Positions 1-6,125 of a DNA stretch of 6,693 nt are shown here, piece by piece. The DNA is from Sulfurimonas sp. (GTDB lineage: Bacteria; Campylobacterota; Campylobacteria; Campylobacterales; Sulfurimonadaceae). The position numbers and the translations under genes are program-made. Numbering within the stretch: position 1 is the stretch's first letter; the number at the start of each line of letters is the position of its first letter. Location of the stretch: assembly GCA_026988735.1 (NCBI GenBank), contig JALSKR010000270.1:1-6693 (forward strand). Direction: 5' to 3'. Under the pieces are notes generated by a model. The model saw nothing but the letters and a program-made list of their open reading frames with translations, was not told where the DNA came from and searched no databases.

Positions 1-147
1 CACTACCATCAAAACAGTTCTTTTGGTATAGATGGTTTTTACTATATAAATTTAGGTGCTTTTGCTTGCAATCAAAGATACTTTATTGTAAAATCAGCTC
101 AAGACAGAGAGTTGCTTGAAGAAAAAAAATACTCCAGGGAGATATAA
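1..147 (+). CDS. 3' end of a probable metallophosphoesterase (partial)
   Basis: The last 48 codons of a gene entering from the left, open from base 1 and ending in TAA at 145-147. The visible peptide begins HYHQ, followed by a DGFYYINLGAF stretch and a short charged tail. An H-x-H close to the C-terminus followed by a Tyr/Asn/Leu-rich strand fits the last metal-binding motif (GHxH) of calcineurin-like phosphoesterases, such as the UDP-2,3-diacylglucosamine hydrolases of lipid A synthesis. Only this tail is visible, so the family is a moderate inference and the substrate a guess. The gene ends 3 nt before cheV, and the cheV ribosome binding site lies inside its last codons, so the two are probably co-transcribed. 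An unrelated conserved hypothetical protein is the alternative. Confidence 0.6.
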   Translation, partial: HYHQNSSFGIDGFYYINLGAFACNQRYFIVKSAQDRELLEEKKYSREI

Positions 148-150
148 AAA

Positions 151-1092
151 ATGGATGACAAGTCGTTAAAGATTGGTTCTAATGAGATGGAACTTGTTGA
201 CTTTCGTATATTTAAACAGGAAAAAGACAAGGTTTATGAGGGCATTTACGGTATAAATGTTTCGAAAGTAAGAGAAATTATACGTTTGCCAAAACTGACA
301 GAACTGCCGAGTACACCGGAATTTATAGAGGGAATATTTGATTTGCGTGAAGTGGTTATTCCGGTTGTGAATCTGGCAAAGTGGATGGGTGTCACTGAAC
401 CGGAAGATGCAAAGAAAAATGCACGCGTTATCATTACAGAATTTAACAATGTTCTTATAGGTTTCATTGTTCATGAAGCAAAACGTATCAGAAGAATCAG
501 TTGGAGTGATATAGAACCGGCAACTTTTATGAGCAGTTCATCCGGACTTGAGAGCAATAAAATTACAGGTGTCACAAAAATAGAGGGCGACAATGTTCTT
601 TTGATATTAGACCTGGAGAGTGTTGTACAGGATCTGGGTCTTTATGAACCTGAAACTGATTCTGCACCAGAAAAGATAGAAACATTTTCAGGTTTGGCAA
701 TGGTACTTGATGACAGTGCAACAGCTCGAAAAATTGTCAAAGAGGCTTTAATAAAAATGGGCTTTCATGTTGTAGAAGCGATGGACGGAGAAGAGGGTCT
801 GAGTAAACTCAAAGATCTGTACGAAACATATGGAGATGCTTTGGCAGATAATTTAAAGATTATTATTTCAGATGTTGAAATGCCTAGAATGGACGGTTTT
901 CATTTTGCGGCAAAAGTCAAAGAAGATGAACGCTTTAGTGATATTCCTATAGTCTTTAACTCCTCAATAAGCGATCATTTCAGTGAGGCAAGAGGTGAGG
1001 AAGCCGGCGGAGAAGCTTATTTGGTTAAATTTCAGGCAAGTTCATTTTTTGATGAAGTATCACGTATAGTACGTGCACATATGAAAAAATAG
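151..1092 (+). CDS. cheV: CheV chemotaxis coupling protein (CheW domain + receiver)
   Basis: A 313-residue cytoplasmic adaptor linking chemoreceptors to CheA, with a phosphorylatable receiver that is thought to tune the coupling. Residues ~14-165 are a CheW-like domain, with the typical INVSKVREII strand and the GIFDLREVVIPVVNLAKW core (61-78). Residues ~181-312 are a receiver: acidic pair D187/D188, phospho-acceptor D241 in SDVEMPRMDG, S271 at the usual Ser/Thr switch position, and K293 as the conserved lysine. K293 is followed by Phe rather than the Pro common in CheY-type receivers. The ATG at 151 is well supported by AGGGAGA at 136-142, 8 nt upstream. The gene is followed 11 nt later by cheA, and this cheV-cheA-cheW order is familiar from Campylobacterota. 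Domain content and context agree, so the call is secure. Confidence 0.96.
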   Translation: MDDKSLKIGSNEMELVDFRIFKQEKDKVYEGIYGINVSKVREIIRLPKLTELPSTPEFIEGIFDLREVVIPVVNLAKWMGVTEPEDAKKNARVIITEFNNVLIGFIVHEAKRIRRISWSDIEPATFMSSSSGLESNKITGVTKIEGDNVLLILDLESVVQDLGLYEPETDSAPEKIETFSGLAMVLDDSATARKIVKEALIKMGFHVVEAMDGEEGLSKLKDLYETYGDALADNLKIIISDVEMPRMDGFHFAAKVKEDERFSDIPIVFNSSISDHFSEARGEEAGGEAYLVKFQASSFFDEVSRIVRAHMKK

Positions 1093-1103
1093 GGAGTGTA
1101 AAT

Positions 1104-3518
1104 ATGGATGAATTTCAAGAGATACTACAGGATTTTTTAGTTGAATCATTTGAACTTGTTGAAAAGCTTGACGAAGATTTGGTTGAATTAGAGTCCCGTC
1201 CGGATGATTTAGAATTGTTAAACGGGATATTTCGTGTCGCACATACCGTCAAAGGGGCTTCATCATTTTTAAATTTTGATACATTGACGCATTTGACGCA
1301 TCATATGGAAGATGTTCTTAATAAAGCCCGTCACGGAGAACTGAGCATAACGCCGGATGTAATGGATGTTATTTTGGAATCAATTGACCTCATGAAGGCA
1401 TTGTTGGAAAAAATCCGTGATACAAGCAGTGATGATGGCATAGATGTCGCGGCCTGTGTTGCAAGACTTGATAAAATAAGCAACGGTGATCTTTCAGGGC
1501 TTGCCGATGCAGTTAAAGAAGAGGCAAATCAAGACTCAGAAGAAACTGTACAAAAAGAAGAGGCAGAAGAAGAGCCGGATTATGACAATATGGATCCTGA
1601 TGAGATAGAAGCTGAAATAGAAAGACTTTTGGCTCAGCGTCAGGCCGAAGACAAAGCCAAAAGAGAAGCAAAAATAGCCGCCGGTGAAGAGGTGCCTATG
1701 ATGCCGCCAGAAGCGAGTGAAGAAGAGCCGAAAAAAGAAGACAAACAAGAGAAAAAAGAAAAGAAAAAAGAGGAAGCTCCAAAGGCACCGACCCCTGCTC
1801 CTGTTTCACACAACAAAAAAGCATCACAAAAAGCTTCTGCTGAGGATCCAAAGGCGGCGGCACCGGCAAAACGTGCACCTGCTACGGTTGAGCAGACGAT
1901 TCGTGTCGATGTAAAAAGACTTGATCATCTTATGAATTTAATCGGTGAACTCGTACTTGCAAAAAATAGATTGATTAAAATTAACGATGATGTAGAAGAG
2001 CGTTATGAGGGAGAAGAGTTTTTAGAAGAACTGAACCAGGTTGTTTCTATTGTTTCGCTTGTAACGACTGACTTGCAAATTGCCGTAATGAAAACCCGTA
2101 TGCTTCCTATAGGAAAGGTTTTTAACAAATTCCCGAGAATGATTCGAGATCTCTCCCGTGAACTCAACAAAAAGATTGAACTTGTTATCTCCGGTGAAGA
2201 TACAGAGCTTGACAAATCAATTGTTGAAGAGATCGGTGATCCTTTGGTGCATATTATCCGTAACTCCTGTGATCATGGAATTGAGACACCGGAAGAGCGT
2301 CTTGCAAAAGGCAAACCGGAAGAGGGTACGATTACACTCAAAGCCTATAATGAGGGTAATCAGATTGTAATTCAGATAGATGATGACGGAAAAGGGCTTG
2401 ACCCGGAGATGCTTAAACAAAAATCTCTTGAAAAAGGCATCATTACTGAAAAAGAAGCAGAACAGATGAGTGACAAAGAGGCTTATACACTTATCTTTAA
2501 ACCAGGTTTTTCAACTGCAGCTGCTGTAACAAGTGTATCTGGCCGTGGTGTCGGGATGGATGTTGTCAAAACAAACATTGAAAAACTCAACGGTATTATT
2601 GATATAGACAGTGAAATTGACAAAGGAACATCTATAAAACTAAAGATTCCTTTGACATTGGCAATTATTCAGGCACTTCTTGTCGGTGTGCAAGAAGAGC
2701 ATTATGCCATTCCTTTAGCTTCTGTTCTTGAGACTGTAAGAATTTCAAAAGATGAAATATACACAGTAGAGGGACGCTCTGTAATGCGTCTGCGTGATGA
2801 TGTTCTCTCTTTGGTACATATCGGTGATATTTTTGAAGTCGAGCGGATTTTGGATGCCAGTGAACATGCCTATGTTGTTGTTTTAGGACTTGGAACAAGT
2901 AAACTCGGGCTTATTGTAGATATTTTGGTTGGACAGGAAGAGATAGTTATCAAATCTCTTGGTGATTATCTCAAAGGTATTGAGGGCATTGCAGGTGCAA
3001 CTATCCGCGGAGACGGAGGTGTGACGCTTATTGTTGATGTTGTGGCGCTTATGGATATGGCAAGAGAGACAAAAGCTACACAGATAAGCTCATCAGATGA
3101 ATCTGCGGTGAGAGAGAAAACAAAAGCGAGTGACTACACTGTTATGATAGTTGATGATTCAAAAACAGACAGAACGATAATGAGAAAAGCACTTGAACCT
3201 ATGGGAGTTACACTTGTTGAAGCAAGTGACGGGCAAGAAGCGCTTAATCTTTTGAAATCAGGAGACTATAATGTCGATGCAATGCTTATTGATATTGAAA
3301 TGCCGAGAATGGACGGATATACACTGGCTTCAGAGATTAAAAAATATAACAGGTATAAAAATCTGCCACTCATAGCAGTCACATCAAGAACGAGTAAATC
3401 AGACCGTATGCGCGGTGTTGAGTCAGGCATGGTTGAGTATATTACAAAACCATATTCTGCGGACTATCTGGCAAGTGTTGTACAGAGAAATGTTAACTTT
3501 AAACCGGAGTTTTTATAA
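1104..3518 (+). CDS. cheA: CheA hybrid histidine kinase with C-terminal receiver
   Basis: An 804-residue chemotaxis kinase of the CheA-REC (CheAY) type known in Campylobacterota. Domains in order: HPt/P1 ~1-105 with phospho-site H47 in RVAHTVKGASSF; a Glu/Lys/Ala/Pro-rich linker ~137-262 where other CheAs carry P2; P3 dimerisation helices ~264-345; P4 ATPase ~350-515 with N-box N387/H391, DDGKG (427-431), FKPGFST (465-471) and GRGVGMD (480-486); P5 CheW-like ~518-655; receiver ~678-798 with D684/D685, phospho-acceptor D730, T760 and K782. All catalytic residues are present, so the kinase should be active. In related species the fused receiver is thought to act as a phosphate sink or modulator of CheY. 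The start is set by AGGGAG at 1091-1096, whose first two bases are the last two of the cheV stop codon. No recognisable P2 fold is visible in the linker. Confidence 0.97.
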   Translation: MDEFQEILQDFLVESFELVEKLDEDLVELESRPDDLELLNGIFRVAHTVKGASSFLNFDTLTHLTHHMEDVLNKARHGELSITPDVMDVILESIDLMKALLEKIRDTSSDDGIDVAACVARLDKISNGDLSGLADAVKEEANQDSEETVQKEEAEEEPDYDNMDPDEIEAEIERLLAQRQAEDKAKREAKIAAGEEVPMMPPEASEEEPKKEDKQEKKEKKKEEAPKAPTPAPVSHNKKASQKASAEDPKAAAPAKRAPATVEQTIRVDVKRLDHLMNLIGELVLAKNRLIKINDDVEERYEGEEFLEELNQVVSIVSLVTTDLQIAVMKTRMLPIGKVFNKFPRMIRDLSRELNKKIELVISGEDTELDKSIVEEIGDPLVHIIRNSCDHGIETPEERLAKGKPEEGTITLKAYNEGNQIVIQIDDDGKGLDPEMLKQKSLEKGIITEKEAEQMSDKEAYTLIFKPGFSTAAAVTSVSGRGVGMDVVKTNIEKLNGIIDIDSEIDKGTSIKLKIPLTLAIIQALLVGVQEEHYAIPLASVLETVRISKDEIYTVEGRSVMRLRDDVLSLVHIGDIFEVERILDASEHAYVVVLGLGTSKLGLIVDILVGQEEIVIKSLGDYLKGIEGIAGATIRGDGGVTLIVDVVALMDMARETKATQISSSDESAVREKTKASDYTVMIVDDSKTDRTIMRKALEPMGVTLVEASDGQEALNLLKSGDYNVDAMLIDIEMPRMDGYTLASEIKKYNRYKNLPLIAVTSRTSKSDRMRGVESGMVEYITKPYSADYLASVVQRNVNFKPEFL

Positions 3519-4012
3519 TGAGTGATAAATTAAAAGAAATTATTAACAAACAGGCCGAACAAAATGACAGTGTTGTTGATCAGCTCGATGATGTGGTACA
3601 GCTTGTTGGATTTGTCATAGGGGATGAAGAGTATGCGGTGCCTATTCTCTCTATTCAGGAGATTATCAAACCTTTTCCATGGACAAGGGTTCCACAGGTT
3701 CCAAAGTATGTTTTGGGTGTATTTAACCTTCGTGGCTCTGTCATTCCTCTTATAGATCTGCGTACAAAATTTGGACTGCCACCTAAAAAACAGAGTGAAG
3801 ATACGCGTTTTATTGTGATGCGCAACGGTTCTGATGTGGCAGGATTTGTCATAGACAGACTGACAATGGCAATCCGCATTAAAAAAGAAAATGTCGGACC
3901 GCCGCCTGATACAGTCAATGGTGATGACACTATCATCGACGGTGTGGGAAAACAGGCAGATAAAATCATTACTATTTTAAAAGTAAACAAACTTTTAGAA
4001 AGAGATTTTTAG
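3518..4012 (+). CDS. cheW: CheW chemotaxis coupling protein
   Basis: A 164-residue single-domain CheW that bridges chemoreceptor tips and the CheA P5 domain in the membrane-associated signalling array. After a ~27-residue polar N-terminus, the two-subdomain fold is recognisable: VGFVIGDEEYAVPILSIQEI (30-49), the signature VFNLRGSVIPLIDLR (68-82), then the second half with RFIVMRNG (97-104) and AGFVIDRL (108-115). There is no receiver, which separates it from CheV. Its ATG shares one base with the cheA stop (TAATG at 3516-3520). A GGAG at 3506-3509 within cheA lies 8 nt upstream, so translation is probably coupled to cheA and gives matched amounts. The length is normal for the family. Confidence 0.96.
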   Translation: MSDKLKEIINKQAEQNDSVVDQLDDVVQLVGFVIGDEEYAVPILSIQEIIKPFPWTRVPQVPKYVLGVFNLRGSVIPLIDLRTKFGLPPKKQSEDTRFIVMRNGSDVAGFVIDRLTMAIRIKKENVGPPPDTVNGDDTIIDGVGKQADKIITILKVNKLLERDF

Positions 4013-4024
4013 TCTTTTTGTCTT

Positions 4025-5131
4025 ATGCCTGAAAACCTACTGCGCACTACTAGCAATAAAGAGAGTATTTCCCTTGAATTTTCAGGGGAACTGACACTCT
4101 ACAATCTTCATCAAGCTCAAGAATCCATTGCAAAAACAGAGCTTTCAAATTTCAAAAAAATTACTGTCGATTTGAAAAATGCCTCTTATCTTGATACGGC
4201 CTTTGCTCTTTTTTTAACGGACCTGGAAGAAGAGTACAATGCAACAATAGAGTCTGAAAATCAAAACTTTTACCATACTCTTGCATTGACAAAAGAGCAT
4301 AAAAAAAAGCTTGATAAAAATTATAAAATCAAAAAAGAAAATATCTTTGCATATTTTGGCAAAGCATTTTATGCGTCATACCTTTCATTCATCTCTTTTA
4401 TGGAGTTTCTTGGAAAGGTCTTTTTTTCATTTTTACTCTATTTTAAAAATGTTAAAAACATCCGTCTCAAAGAGATAGCCTTTGAAATTAACGAAAGTGC
4501 ACTGCGTGCTCTTGGCATTGTTGCATTGACAAGTTTTTTGATTGGTTTGGTAACAGCCTACCAGGCTGCATATCAGTTGCAACGCTATGGCGGCAATATT
4601 TTCATTGTCGATATGATGGGTATTTCTATATTTAGAGAACTTGCTCCGCTTATTACGGCAATAGTAATTGCAGGCAGAAGCGGTTCAGCCTATACGGCAC
4701 AGATAGGGGCTATGAAAATTACACAAGAGATTGATGCTATGCGAACTATGGGTTTTGATCCCTATACCTTTTTGGTACTGCCAAGAATCATTGCTCTTGT
4801 AATTATGCTGCCGATACTCATTTTTGTAGCAGACATTATGGCAATGCTCGGAGGCATTATAGTTGCAGATTTGAGTCTGGACTTGCCACCGGCACTTTTT
4901 ATTGAGAGGCTGCAAGAGGTTGTAGCAATGAAACATTTTTATGTCGGACTTATAAAAGGACCGTTTTTCGCATTTTTGATTGCTTCTATCGGTATTTACA
5001 GAGGCTTAATCGTCAAAGATGACACACAAAGCATAGGATACAATACCACCAAAAGTGTTGTCGAATCACTGTTTGCTGTCATTGTATGTGATGCGGTTTT
5101 TTCCATAGCTTTTACAAATCTGGGGATATAA
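4025..5131 (+). CDS. mlaE: MlaE-family ABC permease with N-terminal STAS domain
   Basis: A 368-residue permease of the Mla/MCE lipid-transport type, which moves phospholipids at the inner membrane with MlaF and MlaD. Residues ~13-80 resemble a STAS (MlaB/SpoIIAA-like) domain, with FSGELTLYNL (19-28) and D57-T58 at the expected helix start. This suggests the separate MlaB regulator of E. coli is fused here. Residues ~110-140 form an amphipathic or membrane-entering segment. The permease core follows (~150-368), with hydrophobic helices near 162-180, 205-217, 252-282, 308-326 and 346-362. The signature RELAPLITAIVIAGRSGSAY (204-223) leads into GAMKITQEIDAMRTMGFDP (228-246), the ATPase-contacting part. 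ATG 4025 is the first start after an in-frame stop (cheW's own TAG) and is needed for a complete STAS domain. It has no Shine-Dalgarno match: the 12-nt gap is nearly all T and C. Confidence 0.93.
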   Translation: MPENLLRTTSNKESISLEFSGELTLYNLHQAQESIAKTELSNFKKITVDLKNASYLDTAFALFLTDLEEEYNATIESENQNFYHTLALTKEHKKKLDKNYKIKKENIFAYFGKAFYASYLSFISFMEFLGKVFFSFLLYFKNVKNIRLKEIAFEINESALRALGIVALTSFLIGLVTAYQAAYQLQRYGGNIFIVDMMGISIFRELAPLITAIVIAGRSGSAYTAQIGAMKITQEIDAMRTMGFDPYTFLVLPRIIALVIMLPILIFVADIMAMLGGIIVADLSLDLPPALFIERLQEVVAMKHFYVGLIKGPFFAFLIASIGIYRGLIVKDDTQSIGYNTTKSVVESLFAVIVCDAVFSIAFTNLGI

Positions 5132-5898
5132 TGGAGCTTATCAGAGTCAAAAATGTTAAAACAGTTTTTGGTGACAAAGTTGTGCATGACGGACTTACCT
5201 TACATGTAAAGGAGGGTGAAATTTATGGGCTCTTGGGACCAAGTGGCTGTGGAAAAACAACACTGCTGCGTGAAATGGTCATGTTGCAGGAATTTCATTC
5301 AGGAAGTGTTGAGATTTTAGGACAAAAGATTGAAAATATAAGCGAAAAAGAGGCCCAGGAACTCCGCCGAAAATGGGGTGTGCTGTTTCAGTTTGGTGCT
5401 CTTTTCTCCTCTTTGACCCTGGCGGAAAATATTGCTTTGGCACTGCGGGAATATGCGACACTTTCTGAAAAAATGATACAGGAGATAGTAGCGTTTAAAC
5501 TTGATTTGGTGGGATTAAAACCAAGCGATGCATTTTTGTATCCTTCCCAGATAAGCGGAGGTATGCGAAAAAAAGCCGGTATTGCAAGAGCTTTGGCAAT
5601 GGATCCGAAACTGCTTTTTTTGGATGAGCCTACAAGTGGGCTTGATCCTATTTCAGCAAGAGAGTTCGATGAACTTATATTGCAATTGCGTTCCATGCTT
5701 GGACTGACTATGGTAATTGTCACACATGATTTACATTCTATATATAATACTTTGGATAGAATGGCTATAATTGATAATAAAAAAATTGCCTATGAGGGCA
5801 GTTTAGAAGAGGTTACTTCTGTGAAGAATGATTTTATACAGACTTTTTTTAGAGATGCAATACCAATCCCCACTAAAGAAACGACATTTAAACAATAG
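5131..5898 (+). CDS. mlaF: MlaF-family ABC ATPase, C-terminus extended by an inserted element
   Basis: A 255-residue cytoplasmic ATPase powering the MlaE permease. Walker A is GPSGCGKTT (36-44), Q-loop Q87 lies in FQFGALF, the signature ISGGMRKK is at 141-148, Walker B LLFLDEP at 161-167 (D165, E166), the D-loop SGLD at 169-172 and the H-loop H199. The nucleotide-binding domain is complete. The start overlaps the mlaE stop (TAATG, 5129-5133), with GGGG at 5122-5125 upstream. The last 11 residues (PIPTKETTFKQ, 245-255) are translated from the left terminal repeat of the element that begins at 5863. Without the element the frame reads ATA then TAA, giving a 244-residue protein ending FFRDAI, followed by one base and the mlaD ATG. 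The tail is therefore probably acquired and not ancestral. The core function call is secure; the harmlessness of the tail is inferred. Confidence 0.94.
   Translation: MELIRVKNVKTVFGDKVVHDGLTLHVKEGEIYGLLGPSGCGKTTLLREMVMLQEFHSGSVEILGQKIENISEKEAQELRRKWGVLFQFGALFSSLTLAENIALALREYATLSEKMIQEIVAFKLDLVGLKPSDAFLYPSQISGGMRKKAGIARALAMDPKLLFLDEPTSGLDPISAREFDELILQLRSMLGLTMVIVTHDLHSIYNTLDRMAIIDNKKIAYEGSLEEVTSVKNDFIQTFFRDAIPIPTKETTFKQ
5861..5862. repeat. Left copy of putative TA target duplication
   Basis: TA directly outside the left terminal repeat, matched by TA at 6120-6121 outside the right one. TA is its own reverse complement, so it also appears to lengthen the inverted repeat. It is assigned as a target duplication because collapsing the two copies restores the mlaF stop and the tight mlaF-mlaD junction. 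Confidence 0.65.
5863..5892 (+). repeat. Left terminal inverted repeat of the element
   Basis: 30 bases beginning CCAATCCCCACTAAAG and ending in TTTAAA. They are the reverse complement of 6090-6119, except for C5885 facing T6097. With the TA and one further base on each side, the apparent match is 32/33 (5860-5892 with 6090-6122). The repeat is translated as the 3' end of mlaF, whose stop lies 4 nt beyond it. Confidence 0.92.
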
Positions 5899-5913
5899 TA
5901 TTGTATTATAGTG

Positions 5914-5950
5914 CAAGGCGAAATCCTGCAGGGGCTACTGGTAGCCTCAA
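5914..5950 (+). repeat. Left internal (sub-terminal) inverted repeat
   Basis: 37 bases from CAAGGC to CCTCAA that match the reverse complement of 6032-6068 at 30 of 37 positions. They lie at the same distance (21 nt) from the left terminal repeat as their partner does from the right one. They contain the short palindrome GGCTACTGGTAGCC (5933-5946). The element is therefore symmetric well beyond its ends, as if it arose by inverted duplication of a ~90-bp unit whose 21-nt spacers were then replaced. Confidence 0.85.
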
Positions 5951-6031
5951 GGGTTTTCAACGAAGCAATATGATGCAATACTATTGCCCAAAGGGTTAAA
6001 AATAAGCTATCATCTACTGCGTTAGACTATT

Positions 6032-6068
6032 TTGAAGCTACCAGTAGCTCCTGCAACAGTCTGCCTTG
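6032..6068 (-). repeat. Right internal (sub-terminal) inverted repeat
   Basis: The partner of 5914-5950. It contains the palindrome AGCTACCAGTAGCT (6036-6049). The two differences from the left copy within their shared 24-base core fall on the two outermost bases of this palindrome and preserve its pairing. Confidence 0.85.
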
Positions 6069-6089
6069 TAGCTAATAGCTTATTTTTAA

Positions 6090-6119
6090 TTTAAATTTCG
6101 TTTCTTTAGTGGGGATTGG
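6090..6119 (-). repeat. Right terminal inverted repeat of the element
   Basis: The partner of 5863-5892, ending GTGGGGATTGG next to the TA at 6120-6121. It ends 6 nt before the mlaD ATG and supplies the only G-rich stretch upstream of that start. Confidence 0.92.
6111..6114 (+). promoter_or_regulatory. Shine-Dalgarno-like GGGG for mlaD inside the right terminal repeat
   Basis: The only G-rich stretch near the mlaD start, 11 nt before ATG 6126, which is somewhat longer than usual. It belongs to the right terminal repeat and can pair with CCCC at 5868-5871 in the left repeat, so its accessibility may depend on whether ribosomes are crossing the end of mlaF. In the reconstructed pre-insertion sequence only a weak AGAG (5851-5854) would have preceded mlaD. 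Confidence 0.45.
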
Positions 6120-6121
6120 TA
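6120..6121. repeat. Right copy of putative TA target duplication
   Basis: TA directly outside the right terminal repeat, the partner of 5861-5862. The next bases, TAAGATG, would supply the ancestral mlaF TAA stop (using 6122-6124), one spacer base and the mlaD start. Confidence 0.65.
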
Positions 6122-6125
6122 TAAG

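Larger units (their letters stand above)
5863..6119. mobile_element. MITE-like non-coding element inserted between mlaF and mlaD
   Basis: A 257-bp element bounded by 30-bp terminal inverted repeats (29/30 identical), starting CCAATCCCC and ending GGGGATTGG, with TA immediately outside each end. It contains no convincing coding sequence. Removing it plus one TA rejoins ...GCAATA and TAAGATG..., giving mlaF a natural stop and placing the mlaD ATG one base later, in keeping with the rest of this operon. That reconstruction is the main evidence for insertion. A TA duplication with long inverted ends suggests mobilisation by an IS630/Tc1-mariner-type transposase elsewhere in the genome, but the sequence alone does not name the family. 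The interior holds a second inverted repeat pair and is highly structured. An old regulatory palindrome native to the operon is the alternative, but it would not explain the clean pre-insertion site. Confidence 0.8.
5860..6122 (+). other. Predicted multi-branch fold of the element (DNA or transcript)
   Basis: The + strand can pair as a closed junction. Stem 1 is 5860-5892 with 6090-6122 (one mismatch). Stem 2 is 5893-5903 with 5976-5986 (11 perfect pairs), extended by 5904-5910 with 5969-5975 using two G-U wobbles. A minimal CCC-AAA-GGG hairpin occupies 5987-5995. Stem 3 is 5996-6010 with 6075-6089 (15 perfect pairs). These blocks follow each other without a single unpaired base between them. 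Stems 2 and 3 each enclose one of the short GCTAC/GTAGC palindromes. The pairing was checked by hand, and no energy calculation was possible. If co-transcribed with mlaF and mlaD, the RNA would carry this fold between the two genes. Confidence 0.7.

Noticed and set aside
1717..1914. A 65-codon + strand frame rich in Lys/Arg inside cheA.
   Set aside because: It is a frame-shifted reading of the Glu/Lys-rich CheA linker, whose purine runs avoid stops in other frames. There is no ribosome binding site and no independent support.
3978..4020. A possible rho-independent terminator at the end of cheW (7-bp inverted repeat 3978-3984/3991-3997 followed by T runs).
   Set aside because: The stem is almost all A-T with a single G-C pair, lies within coding sequence, and the T runs start ~9 nt after the stem. 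It is too weak to call.
5893..5910. A possible promoter (-10-like TATTAT at 5904-5909) reading toward mlaD.
   Set aside because: There is no matching -35 or other supporting signal, and such hexamers are frequent in AT-rich sequence. Transcription start data would be needed.
5790..5978. A 62-codon minus-strand frame spanning the mlaF end and the left half of the element, considered as a transposase remnant.
   Set aside because: It mostly mirrors mlaF, resembles no protein family and has no plausible start signal. The element appears non-coding.
5970..5999. A tiny + strand frame (ATG 5970, 9 codons) in the centre of the element as a leader peptide.
   Set aside because: It is only nine codons, with no ribosome binding site, and the bases are already explained by stems 2 and 3.
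5860..6122. Reading the element as a riboswitch, CRISPR repeat or transcription terminator for mlaF.
   Set aside because: No direct repeats with spacers, no known riboswitch core and no T-run after the outer stem. The terminal repeats, flanking TA and restorable junction fit an insertion better.
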